64,000 nt of DNA from Yamagishiella unicocca (taxonomy: Eukaryota; Chlorophyta; Chlorophyceae; Chlamydomonadales; Volvocaceae). Under the pieces are notes generated by a model that made no database searches, was not told where the DNA came from, and saw only the letters and a list, made by a program, of their open reading frames with translations. Positions 24,153-34,874 of this stretch are shown piece by piece (position 1 is the stretch's first letter; each line of letters starts with the position of its first letter). A program made the translations under genes and the position numbers. Where the stretch lies: NCBI GenBank assembly GCA_003116995.1, contig BDSL01000064.1, positions 248,001-312,000 on the forward strand, written 5' to 3'.

Positions 24153-27100
24153 CGACCCGAAGCGTCATGAGCCTGACCATACTCTTCGCCATCATCTACT
24201 GCGGTAGGTCATGGAGGCGGGCGGGTGTGACGTGTTTAGTGTGCCGGGTACAGTATGTTTACTTTACCTGACCTAGGAGCGTCCGGTGCCAAGCCCACAT
24301 CGCGGGCTTGCGTCGTCATCAAGCGGGGGGAAAAGTGCGCCAAGCAAGTTGTAGTAGCTGTTACAGTGGGTTCCAGACCAGAAGGTAGAACCATCGGGCA
24401 CATCGCCTGACACTGTACGAGGTGAAAGAGTGTGTATGTGTGGAATGAAGCGGGTGATGTTGCGGTGTGAGCGTTAGTAAGCAATAGCGACAGCGACACG
24501 CAGTGTTGAGGAGCGACGGACGGATGCTGTGGCATGCAGCAGTAGCAGCAGCAGTAGTAGCAGTAGTAGCAACTGGCGGTTGCCTGTCAGAATCACGGTG
24601 CTGGCTGCGTTCGCGGATCCCAGTCCAGACGTCCGCTTCAGACCAAACCACCTCCGCCCCCTCCCCCCCCTGCCCCCCCCCCGGCCCCTGCCACTCCGTC
24701 CCCTGCCGCCCCTGCCACGCGCCCCCTGCTCACCTCGCAGCCCTGTACCTGGCCGTGGGCACCGACCTGCTGCCCGGCGGCAACGCCTGGTCCACGCTGC
24801 TCATCTTCCTGTCGGCGCACGTCGGCGGAGCGGTGTGCGGAGTGGTGGGTGGCGGGGCGGGGGGCGGGGGGGCGCACTGGCGCGAAGTGGTGGCGGCGCA
24901 TCGACGAGCTGGTGCGGAGTGCACTCACTCGTGGGGGGCCCATGGGGGCCGCCGGGGGTGGGGTCGTGGGGGTGGCCCTGGGGATGGGGCAGCGTTGGGA
25001 GGAGTGGATGGGTTGCCGGAGTCACGAGACCGCTGGGTGGCGGCAGGAGCATCTGCAACCAGGGGGCCGGTACCCGTGTGCTGTGGGAGGGGGGTGGTGG
25101 TACTGATCCAGGGGTGGGTTACTGTGCGATACGGGCAACGAGAGGTCAGGCCGCCTGCTCCCTGGTTACCTGGTAACCTTCCTGGTAACTCCCTTGCTGA
25201 CCCCTTCCAAGCCACAGCCCCCCCGCCCTCCTTCTGCGCCCTCGCCCGCTGCGCCCCTCCCTGTAGCTGGGCCTGCCGCCGCTGCTGGGCATGCTGCTCG
25301 CGGGGCTGCTGCTGCGCAACGCGACGCCCTCCCTGGTGTCGGGGCTGCCCCCCTCCTGGAGCGCCACCTTCCGGGCGCTGGCCCTGGGGACCATCTTCCT
25401 GCGCTCTGGGCTGGAGCTGGACCTGCAGGTAGGTGCGCAGGGGGTGGTGTCAGAGCTAGCTAGCTGGGGCTTCCGTTTCGGGGGTGGGGTCAGAGCTAGC
25501 TAGCTGGGCTTCCGTTTCCCTTGCGTGCGCGTGCGGCTGTCATGACAGCGGCGGCTGCTGCTGCCTTGTGGGCGGGCTGGTGCCGCCTCGCCTGTTTGCT
25601 TGGCCTGTTGGCTTGGTGTGCTCGCGCTTTAGCTTCATCCTCACTCGCCGCCGCCGGCCGCCGCCCCGTATCCCCTGACATGAGGTTCCCTCACCCTCAC
25701 CCTCGCCCTCACCCTCGCCCTCACCCTCGCCCTCACCCTCGCCCTCACCCTACCTCACCCTCGCCCGCACCATCGCCCGCTGCTGCCTTCCAAACACCCC
25801 AACACGCCTCCCAACGCCGCCGGCCAACCCACCCCCCCAACCCCCAACCCCCAACCCCCGCCCGCGGGCAACCAGGTGTCCGAAGTCTATGCGCCAACTA
25901 GACAGCTCACTTCGAGTAATCAAGCTCTTTTTGCAACCCCTCCCCCCCGCCCCCCCGGCCCCCCGCCCCCCCGCCAGATGTTCCGCCGTGTAGGCCCCGC
26001 AGCGGTTCGTCTGCTGCTGCTGCCGGGGCTGGTGGAGGCCTTCACCACCGCGGGGTTGGCCATTGGCATACTGCGCATGCCGCCCTTCTGGGCGCTCACG
26101 CTGGGCTTCATCCTCAAGGCAGTGGGTGCGTGGAGAGGTGGGGGGGGAGGGAAGGGGCGCTAGGGGGCTTGGCGAGAGGACCTGGGCGTGGGTGGGTGGG
26201 TGGGTGCGGTGGTGGTTGCGGGGGGGAGGGAAGGGGCGCGGCGGCTGGTGATACACCGCACCGCACCGCGCGGTGGCAGCAGCCGGCCAGCACCCTAGGG
26301 GGAGGTGACGACCTGCTGTCTGATCCGCTGCGCGAGAGCACGCTGCTACTAGCTCACGCTGTTGCACCCACCACCTTGTCAGCACCACCCCATCAGCACC
26401 ACCCCATCAGCACCACCCCATCAGCACCACCCCATCAGCACCACCCCATCAGCACCACCCCATCAGCACCACCCCATCAGCACCAACCCATCAGCACCAA
26501 CCCATCAGCACCACCCCATCAGCACCACCCCATCAGCACCACCCCATCAGCACCACCCCATCAGCACCAACCCATCAGCACCACCCCATCAGCACCACCC
26601 CATCAGCACCACCCCATCAGCACCACCCCATCAGCACCACCCCATCAGCACCACCCCATCAGCACCAACCCATCAGCACCAACCCATCAGCACCACCCCA
26701 TCAGCACCACCCCATCAGCACCACCCCATCAGCACCACCCCATCAGCACCAACCCATCAGCACCACCCCATCAGCACCACCCCATCAGCACCACCCCATC
26801 AGCACCACCCCATCAGCACCACCCCATCAGCACCACCCCATCAGCACCAACCCATCAGCACCAACCCATCAGCACCACCCCATCAGCACCAACCCAATCC
26901 GCCATTTGGAGCTCCCAGCTCCTCCGCTGCGTAAACCGTATCACCCCGTACTACCTACCCCGCTGCTCCGTCCCCTGTCGTGCGCCGCGCGCGTACGCAC
27001 GTCATTCCCCCCCGCACCCACTCGTTCAGACCGGCCGCGACCATGACCCCTGCATGTCCCCCCTTTCCGCTGGGCCCCTTTTCGCGCAACCCACCATCAC

Positions 27101-30100
27101 GACCCCCACCACCACCACCACACCCACCCCAGGCCCGGCGGTGGTCATCCAGACCATGTTCGAACTCCAGAAGAAGGGCCTCGGAGTCGACAAGGGTGGG
27201 TGGTATGCCGGGGTATGGGGTTGGGAGGAAGGAGGGGGGGCGGGTGCGGGCTGCTCTCGTACGACACCCCTCGCATTTTATGGGATCTACCATCCGCCTA
27301 TTGTTACCCTTTCCGCCGGATCTCCTCGGACATCTCCCGACCTCCCCCTTCCTCCCCCTTCCTCCCCCTTCCTCCCCCTTCCTCCCCCTTCCTCCCCCTT
27401 CCTCCCCCTTCCTCCCCCTTCCTCCCCCTTCCTCCCCCTTCCTCCCCCTTCCTCCCCCTTCCTCCCCCTTCCTCCCCCTTCCTCCCCCTTCCTCCCCCTT
27501 CCTCCCCCTTCCTCCCCCTTCCTCCCCCTTCCGGCCCCTTCCGGGCCCTTCCTCCCCCTTCCTGCCCCTTCCTGCCCCTTCCTGCCCCTTCCTCCCCCTC
27601 CCCCCCTTCCTGCCTTCGCGTCGTCCCGGTGTCCGAAGACTATGCACCCACTACATTTCCCCAGTCGCGTTACCGGTCCTTTTACTGTAACCCCCCTTCC
27701 TCCCCCTCCCTCCCCCTCCCTCCCCCTTCCTGCCCCCAGGCATCCCCGCCATCGTCGTCGGCGCCGCCTCCTTCGACGACATGGTTGCCATATCAGGCTA
27801 CTCGCTGTTCTCCTCCCTAGCCATGTCATCCGTCACTAGGGCGCCTGGATCAGGGGAGCACGGCGGAGGCGGAGGCGGAGAGGCCCATCAGAGCGGCCTG
27901 GCCTGGTCGATTCTACACGGTACGATGGACGGCGGCGCGACCCGTGGGTCATCGGGCGGCCGAGTGGTCCCTTGACCGTGTTTGACCTTTGTTACGCACG
28001 GCGGCGGCGGCCCCTCCGCGTGTTGTCTCCTTTTAGGTTTTAGACCCGCAGAGACCCACGTGACTCCCCACCTCTCTTTTATGTTCTTGGCTTCCGAGCT
28101 GAAGGTTCCCGGCCCCCTCCCAACCCCCACCTCCACGGGCTTTCCTTATAACACCCCACCTACGCCCCTCAACCTATGTCGTGTAACCACCTAAGGTCTT
28201 TCTGCCAAACCACCCTTCCGACCTCCACCAGCCAACACCCCCGATCACCACCACCACCACCACCACCTCAAGTGTCTGGCGATGTGCCCGATGGTTCTAC
28301 CTTCTGGTCTGGAACCCACTGCAACCGTTACAACAGCCACCTCCGCATGTGCCCGATGGTTCTACCTTCTGGTCTGGAACCCACTGTAACAGTTACTACT
28401 GCCCCCGCAGGCCCCCTGGACATCTCTCTGGGTGTGGTTGCCGGCCTGGTAGGCGCCTCGCTGTGCGCGGCCACCCGGCTGTGGGACAGCCCCCTCAAGC
28501 GCACTTCCGTGGTGTTCGCTGCATCCATGGCGCTGCTGTTTGCGCTGTACCGCTTCGGGTTCCGGGGGGGCGGCGCGCTGGCGGCGCTGGTGCTGGGGCT
28601 GGCGGTCAACGTGTTCTGGGTGGGTGGGGTTAGGTGGGGTCAGGTGGGGTTGGTGGGGTTAGGGGGGGTTGAGGGGGTTAGGGGGGGTTGGGGGGTTTAG
28701 GGGGCTCAGGTGGGGTTGAGGGGGTTTGGGTGGGGTTTGGTGGGGTTTGGTGGGTTTAGGTGGGTTTGGTGGGTTTAGGTGGGTTTAGGTGGAAGGTGTC
28801 GCCTTAGTTTGTTTGGGGCGTTGGAGCGGGCGAGTGTGAGGAATTGATCGCGTGTGAGGCAAGGATGGTTGACACGTGTAGCATGGGCGCACGGAGGTCT
28901 CTCGGCAAAGCGTGGGTGTGTGGAAATGGAACAGTGGGTAGGGGCTGTGGGCCGGGCGCTGCAGGTCCTGCTTCGACGCTCATCACGCCCACCCGCACGC
29001 CCCCACTTGCTGCAGCCAAGTGCCCTTCCTTGGCCCCCACCCTTCCTCCCCCCCCTTCACCCCTTCACCCCTTCAACCCCGCCCCCCCGCTGGCCAACTC
29101 TCCTGTCGCTGTCGCGAAATTGGTTTTTATGTCACCCCCCGCTGCTGGCCCCCCTCCCCCCGCGCGCCCGTTTGTCGGTTGTGGATTCGCAGATTCTCTT
29201 ATCAAACCCCCCGCGCTGCTGCCCGCCCTCAGGAGCGAGGCTCGCTGTTCTTCTGGGGCTTGGGTCGCCGCAGCGGTCTCACCCGAGGCCCGCAGCCGCG
29301 GTGGGTGGGTGGCTGGGTGGGTGCCAGCTGGCTGGCTGGCTGGCTGGCCGGCATTCGTTACGCGAAGCATAGACAGCTGGGAGCGGAGTTTTTCACCACT
29401 CGTTGAATTTGGATTATGCTGGCGGGCTGGCTGGCTGTTGTGGCCTGCACTCGTTGCGTTGATGGCAGGGCGGCGATGCCGGCCGTCACCACCAACATCA
29501 CCACCCTCGTCCAGTAGCATGCGCGCGCGTCCCGGTGTCCGAAGGCTATGCACCCGTTACAATCCCCAAGGCGAGTTACTGGTTCGTTTATGTAACCCAC
29601 CTCCTGCCCCCCACCTCCTGCCCCCCACCTCCTGCCCCCCCCCTCCTGCCCCCCACCTCTTGCCCCCCACCTCCTGCCCCCCACCTCCTGCCCCCCACCT
29701 CCTGCCCCTCACCTCCTGCCCGCCCCCTCCTGCCCCTCTCTACACGCAGCTATGCTGCAGAGGTTGAGGCCCGCGTGGGAATGTTCTGGCGGGTGGTGGC
29801 GCAGCCGATGCTGTTCGGCATCATCGGCTCGCTGGTCAACCTGCGCACCGTCAGCGCGGGAGTCATACCCAAGTCGCTTGCGCTGGTGGCCATTGGTACG
29901 TGGGTGGCGGTGGGGAAGTAACATAAAAGAACTGTTGGAACGCGAGAAGGACAGGATAGTTGGCGCATGGGTGGCGGTGGGGTGTGGGTGGGGGAGGGCG
30001 CTGGCTGGGCGGTTTGGGGGCTCCAGGGAGGGCGGCTGGGCGGTGGGGAGGGTGGCTGGGCGGGTGGTTGGCGGGTGAGGGTTTTCCTTTCTAGCGCGCG

Positions 30101-33100
30101 TTTATAGGTTTTCTACGCGCCTGGGTTTTCCGAAAGGGGCACATAGCAGCTGCGCACACGCGAGGCAGGTCTTGCGCCGTCCCACGGGTCGGTCAGCTGA
30201 CGGCCTCCGCACTAACCCGCCGGCCTTACGCCTTCCCCGTCCCTAAACCTCCAAACCCATTTCGCGCTCCAGGGATGGCGGTGCGTGTGCCCACCACCTT
30301 CCTCGCCATGACGGGCGCGGGTCTGACCCTGCGCGAGCGGATCTTCGTGGCGGTGGCGTGGACGCCCAAGGCAACCGTGCAGGTGGGTGGGTTGAGTGGA
30401 AGGGTAGGAGGGGTAGGAGGGGATGGGCGAGGAAGGAAGGATGGGTGAGGAGATGGGCGAGGAAGGGATGAGCGAGGGGATGGGCGAGGAAGGGATGGGC
30501 AAGGGGATGGGCTTGGACGAATGCGATGGGCACGTTGGTTTTTCAATGAGTCGACGTAGCGGTAGTGCGCCCTCGGCACCCAATTGCGAGGTAGCCTTCG
30601 CTGGCACATGTGTAATTGAACCAGCGGGCAGCGCACGACACAGCGCTCTTGAGCCTCTTGAGCCGCCGCCCTGATGTGGCCCCCATCCGGCCCCTGGTGC
30701 CGCCCCCCCCCCAGTCGAGTTACCGGTTCTTTTATTGTAACCCCCTCATGCTGGTGCTTCCCCCCCTCATGCTGGTGCCCCCCCTCATGCTGGTGCCGAT
30801 GTGACCCTCCAGGCGGCGCTAGGCGCTCAGCCTCTAGACATGATCCGCGCCGCCGCCGGCCCGTCTAGCCCCCTGATGGAGGTGGGCCACCAGATCCTGA
30901 CCACCTCCGTCTTCGCGATCCTGGTGTGTGCCAACGTGGGCGTCTCCCTCATCCACTACCTCGCACCGCGGTGGCTCAATCGTACAGTTCCGGAGCCGGC
31001 GGTGATATCATCCATGCCGGCGGCGGCGGCGGCGGCGGACGCGGACGCGGCGGCGGCGGCGGGGGGGGCCGGTGGGCCCGGCGGCGGCCGCGGCGGTGGA
31101 CGTGAGGTGGCCGCGGGCGAGCCCAGCGGACCGAATGCAGCGGGCGCGGCGCATGGGGGGGCGAATGGCGGGTATTCCAGCACCAGCAGCGACAGCGACA
31201 AACGCGGGGATGGTGGCGGCAGCGGCGGAGGTGACGGAGGCCGTGGGGTGCGGCCGTTGCGTGTGGGGCCGCGAGGCTACAACTGGGCGGAGGAGAGCTA
31301 CAGCCCCACGCCGAGGAGCGTGAGGAGCAACTCCGCGAGGGCGGGAGGCGTCCTGGCGGCGGCGCTGGCGGCGGAAGGGGCGGCTGGCCGTGGCGGCGGC
31401 GGCATCTGGTGCCGCTGCAGCCTCGATGACGACGATGCCGGCGGCGGCCGTGCCAGGAAGGGCGATGCTGGCGGCGGCGGCGGCAGCGACGCAAAGCAGC
31501 AGCTGACAGCAGTACGTGCTACGCCGCCGCGCAGCGGCCGGCCGCCGTTGCCGCCGCTGCCGCCGCCACCGCCGCCGCCGGCACTGAAGAGCAGCCCCGG
31601 GGACGTGGGCGGCAAGGCGGCGCCTGACCCTGGTGACACAACCCTGGTGCCGTACAACGCCAGCGGCGCGCTCAAGCGCGGCGGCGCCGCCGGTGACGTC
31701 AGCAGCGGCCTCGGCAGCGACGATGACGTCGGCGGCGTGTCGGTCGGCGGCACGGGCGCCTCGACGCCCGTTCGGCATCCGATGTCCCCCGACCCGACAG
31801 CCCAGCCGGGATACACCACTCCGCCACCGCAGCCGCGTCCAGCACCCGCCGGCCTGCGCCGCTGCCGGCGCTGCCGCGGCCTCCTGCTGCTGTCGGCGGC
31901 GGCGGACGGCGAGGAGGCCCGCCACGCCGCCAGCATGGCGTCCCCGCCGACGATGCCGCGGCCGTCTCGCCGCCGCGGCGCCGATCGACCCGTCGCTGAG
32001 CTCTTCAGCGGGGGCGACAGCGGCGGCACTGACGTCGAAACAGGCATCGGCGGCGGCGGCGGCGGCGGCGGCGAGGAGCTGACGTCCGCGATGGCTCGCC
32101 GTCACATCGCCCCCGTGGTGACCGACGATCAACTGGTGGAACCCGTCCTGAAAGCCGCCGCCGCCGCCGCCGCCGCCGCTGGGGCGGAGGTGGGAGCGGA
32201 GGCGGAGGCGCACTTGCGTGCAGGCACTGCGCCGCCGCCGCCGCTACTGCACCGGCAGCTGCTGCAGCTGGAGGCGGCAGCGGCTGCGGTCGCCGAACTG
32301 GCACTTCGCGTGGCGGCGGCGGCGGCGGCGGCGGCGCCGCCGCCGCCGCCGATGCCTATTTCGACGTCAGTGCCGCCGCCGCCGCCTGCTGTTGCGGGAC
32401 CGCGTCAACTCGCCGCCGGCGGGAGCGGCGAGGGTGAAAACGGCGTCGAAGACAACGCTGCCGCCACCGAGCCCGACGCTGCCGTCACCGTCGGGAGCGA
32501 CGCCACGGAGCTGGCTGCGAGTGCAGCAGCCCTGCGCCACGCGGCGGGGGCCATCCGCCTGCAAGTCGCCGCCGCCGTGGTGGCTGCAGCGGCCCGTCGC
32601 GCGCGGGGCCGGGCTGGCGGCGCCGTCGGCGGCGGCGGGTGGCTGTCCGGCGAGGACGCGGATGATGATGACGATGACGAGGAGGGCGGCGGCGGCGGCG
32701 GCGGCGGAGGTGAGGAGCCGCCGCCGCCGGAGACTGCGCGCGAGTTCTTCAGGCGCACTCAGGCCGTCGACGCTGGCGGCGGCGGCACCTCCGTGGGGGA
32801 GCCCCCGTCTGACGTGGCAGGTAGGGCTGAGATGGCAGCGACTGAGTCGCGGCCGCCACTGCTGGCGGCCATGTCGGTCATCATTCCGGCGGCTGGCGGG
32901 AATAGCAACGGAGGCGGCGATGGGAACGCGGGCGCAAGCGTGGACGAGGAAACGGGGCTGGCGGCGGCGCTGGCGGCGGGCAACGGCGCACGGATGGCGC
33001 CCGGCGGCACCGCCATTACTGCACCGCCAGTTGCCGGTAAGCACGCGGATTGGGTCGGGTTGTGTTCGACTGCACCATTACAGTAACGTAGGGCCAGGTC

Positions 33101-33265
33101 CCTCAACAACTAGCTCGGAAGGGCGGCTTAGCACCCGACATGCCGGTGTGCGTAGCAGGTGCCCTATCGTATGCGCCATCCCGTACACGTTCTCGCGCTC
33201 ACGTGGGCCCTAAGTGCCCCCGCCTCGCCCCTCCGCCACACGCAGGGTACCCACAGCGAGCCTGA
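24153..33265 (+). CDS. Na+/H+ antiporter, SLC9B/NHA (CPA2) type, with long low-complexity C-terminus
   Basis: Eleven exons that join in phase: 24153-24203, 24741-24844, 25267-25428, 25978-26125, 27133-27195, 27740-27919, 28411-28633, 29750-29895, 30273-30382, 30813-33036, 33246-33265. From Met 24167 this gives 1138 residues; an upstream exon is possible because 24153 also looks like an acceptor. About 395 residues form the transporter core, with family landmarks in order: DLLPGGN, LGLPPLLGMLLAGLLLRN, the ion-binding Asp pair in AASFDDMVAISG (27775-27780), and WTPKATVQAALG. The rest is a Gly/Ala/Pro/Ser-rich cytosolic tail of about 730 residues with a poly-Asp/Glu/Gly patch near 32660-32720. 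The exon end at 28633 was chosen among several GT sites because only it keeps the frame. Expected role: monovalent cation/proton exchange in the plasma or vacuolar membrane. TGTAA follows the stop by 63 nt. Confidence 0.85.
24351..24413 (-). repeat. Dispersed family A element (reverse)
   Basis: Reverse copy of the element with core GATGGTTCTACCTTCTGG, inside the first antiporter intron. Confidence 0.8.
25682..25765 (+). repeat. 12-bp minisatellite, CTCACCCTCGCC
   Basis: Six to seven copies within intron 25429-25977. Confidence 0.85.
26379..26895 (+). repeat. 14-bp minisatellite, about 37 copies
   Basis: Unit TCAGCACCACCCCA with a CC/AA variant, in intron 26126-27132. Because 14 is not a multiple of 3, it stays open in several frames and creates large false open frames. 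Confidence 0.95.
27341..27600 (+). repeat. 10-bp minisatellite CCTCCCCCTT, about 26 copies
   Basis: Pyrimidine-only array in intron 27196-27739, upstream of the acceptor at 27739. Confidence 0.95.
27662..27696 (+). repeat. Intronic family B element
   Basis: Copy of the GTCGAGTTACCGGTTCTTTT / TGTAACCCCC element, sense orientation in an antiporter intron. Confidence 0.75.
28130..28156 (+). repeat. Intronic family D-like element
   Basis: CTCCACGGGCTTTCCTTATA followed by a C-rich run in intron 27920-28410; a diverged member. Confidence 0.45.
28272..28338 (+). repeat. Family A element, first of a tandem pair
   Basis: Contains GATGTGCCCGATGGTTC and CTGGTCTGGAACCCACT; in intron 27920-28410. Confidence 0.85.
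28346..28404 (+). repeat. Family A element adjoining the 3' splice site
   Basis: Second copy, ending GTTACTACTGCC directly before the CCCGCAG acceptor at 28410, so the element may have supplied this intron's 3' end. Confidence 0.85.
28620..28800 (+). repeat. G/T-rich GTGGGGTT-type minisatellite at a 5' splice site
   Basis: Irregular GGTGGGGTT/GGGTTTAGGT units start at the exon boundary and offer several donor-like GTGGG sites. Only the GT at 28634 keeps the antiporter frame with the next exon. Confidence 0.8.
29090..29140 (+). repeat. Intronic family C element
   Basis: Carries TCCTGTCGCTGTCGCG and TTGGTTTTTATGTCACCCC, in intron 28634-29749. Confidence 0.65.
29173..29212 (+). repeat. Intronic family D element
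   Basis: TGTCGGTTGTGGATTCGC, then ATTCTCTTATC and a C run, in intron 28634-29749. Confidence 0.75.
29528..29600 (+). repeat. Paired intronic elements (family E then family B)
   Basis: CGTCCCGGTGTCCGAAGGC...ATGCACCC (also at 27624 and, in part, at 25873) followed by a family B copy GGCGAGTTACTGGTTCG ... TGTAACCC. Confidence 0.65.
29584..29735 (+). repeat. 14-bp minisatellite CACCTCCTGCCCCC
   Basis: About ten copies just upstream of the acceptor at 29749. Confidence 0.9.
29918..29970 (-). repeat. Intronic family C element (reverse)
   Basis: Reverse copy with CATGCGCCAACTATCCTGTC, antisense to the antiporter, in intron 29896-30272. Confidence 0.75.
30711..30745 (+). repeat. Intronic family B element
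   Basis: AGTCGAGTTACCGGTTC, TTTTATTGTAACCCCC, in intron 30383-30812. Confidence 0.8.
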
Positions 33266-33327
33266 GGAGTACGGCAAGTACGGCAAGGTAGGACGACAAC
33301 AGAGTGGGGGCGGCAAGCCCGGGGGAG

Positions 33328-33332
33328 TGTAA
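33328..33332 (+). terminator. TGTAA polyadenylation signal of the antiporter gene
   Basis: 63 nt after the stop at 33263-33265, at a sensible distance; it supports the short last exon. Confidence 0.55.
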
Positions 33333-33769
33333 GCCGCACCTTTGCCGGGGGAGCACCTTCCAAGGGTGAGGGCGTGCGGGAAGCAAACACACACGGGGTG
33401 GAGGCACCTGGAGGGTTCGAGGGAAACCCGTGGAGGCACCTGGAGGGGGTGTTTGTGGGACAGGTGGTTGTTGTGGAAATGCGGACGACGCAATGATGCG
33501 TGTTTATGGGAGATCCGGCCGGGCGAACTGCGTCCGTTGAAAGATGGCCGTACGCTGTAGAAGGCATGTTTCAAGGGGGGGTGACGGCGAGCGCAGACAG
33601 GCGGCCTTGGGGCTCTGGAAGATGTATGGTGTACCGGACCGAGTACCGGCTGGCTCCAGGTGTATTACCGCAATAGGGCCCGACGGGGCGGAAGCCCGGG
33701 GAGTTGGGACCACGCGCGCGCGGGTAATTGAACTGCCGTATGTGTTTAGGCTGGTGACGTGATGCCGCG

Positions 33770-33809
33770 ATGCATCCACGTGCAGCGACACCCAGCCACG
33801 TGGATGCAT
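33770..33809. repeat. Perfect 13-bp inverted repeat with 14-nt loop
   Basis: ATGCATCCACGTG and its complement; each arm carries an E-box-like CACGTG edge. Confidence 0.85.
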
Positions 33810-34191
33810 GGGTCTACGCACCCCACGATGTCGGGGCTCGGGGCGGTTTTACAGAAAATAACCGGTAAGTCCGGCTCGTGGGTGAGGGGGTTCATAGGCG
33901 TGGGCGCGCGGGCAAAATTGGGTACGTGTGTGTTTCGATCGAGTCCTGTGGAGGAAAGAAACTGACAGCAGGGCGGTCGTGGTTACAGGTGCCGTACATC
34001 GGTGTTCGGCATCCCAGACGACCTCGGGTGACCTGTCCGCGGCTACCACCTCGGGTGGTTGTGGCTCACCTGACCGGGATGTGCTTCTTTTGGACGGTGA
34101 GAGCAGAAGGGTTTTATTCTGGTGCCCGGCTCACCATGCGTAATAACGATATAAGGAACAAGAAACCATGCCCCCTTCTCGATTCATTGGT

Positions 34192-34234
34192 GTTGTTGTA
34201 ACGGTTACAGTGGGTTCCAGACCAAAAGGTAGAA
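34192..34234 (-). repeat. Family A element (reverse), intergenic
   Basis: Contains GTGGGTTCCAGACC and AAGGTAGAAC, lacking the outer part. Confidence 0.7.
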
Positions 34235-34834
34235 CGTAGGTGTCGGGATAAGAAGGTAGAGCATCGGTGTCGGGATGAGGCAGGCGCGGCCTGACAGAGG
34301 GCTCGTCGTTAATCACCTCAGCCAAAGAAAACCTAGTTGTTAGTCACCTCATCATGGCGCGAGAAAACTTCAGCTGCACTCGGTAGTCAGTCCCAAGGAT
34401 GGCGCGAGAACATCAACCGCAAACAGCTTCGACCCTGCGCGCAGTTACACAGCGCGCCCACACGGCGCGTCTCCTCAACGTTTGCGACAGCTCGCGTGCC
34501 GCCGTACTCTGGGCGCCGTACATATGGTACGGGTGCGGTGGGATTTGCAAGCAAACTGGCGTCTTGAGGCCCGGAAAAATACTTCATTATTTTGCAGTGC
34601 AGCGGCCATGAATGTCGGCAGCACCTCAAGAGGGTCGCCAGCATAATCCGTTATAAATAAAATAAGCCCGTGGCTATATTACTAATTGTCATTTGTGGGC
34701 TGCGAAAACTCCTGCCCCCGTCATCCGCGCCCACGGCGCTCTGAAAGAAAACGGTTGCTGAAATAGGTACCTTCCCTGGAGCTTGCCGCACTGCGCCCTT
34801 CTACCAGCATAGCAACAACCGCTGCTACTAAACA

Positions 34835-34839
34835 TTACA
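34835..34839 (-). terminator. TGTAA polyadenylation signal (minus)
   Basis: 36-40 nt beyond the stop of the 34875-36489 gene. A second TGTAA lies at 34864-34868. Confidence 0.5.
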
Positions 34840-34874
34840 CCACCACTCTGCCTCCAATCCTATTTACAGCACAA

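Larger units (their letters stand above)
33266..34874. other. Intergenic between convergent genes
   Basis: No gene recognised. Contains the inverted repeat at 33770 and a reverse family A element at 34192-34234. Confidence 0.55.

Noticed and set aside
24503..25432. 309-codon plus-strand frame over antiporter exons
   Set aside because: Reads the exons in a wrong frame; the correct frame gives LGLPPLLGMLLAGLLLRN.
26379..26895. Possible CRISPR-like array
   Set aside because: Direct 14-bp tandem units without spacers in a eukaryotic intron.
26130..27839. 569-codon plus-strand open frame
   Set aside because: It is made by the 14-bp and 10-bp minisatellites staying open and overlaps antiporter introns; the real exons at 27133 and 27740 use other boundaries.
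31008..32213. 401-codon minus-strand frame
   Set aside because: Shadow of the GGC-rich tail of the antiporter; no splice or start support.
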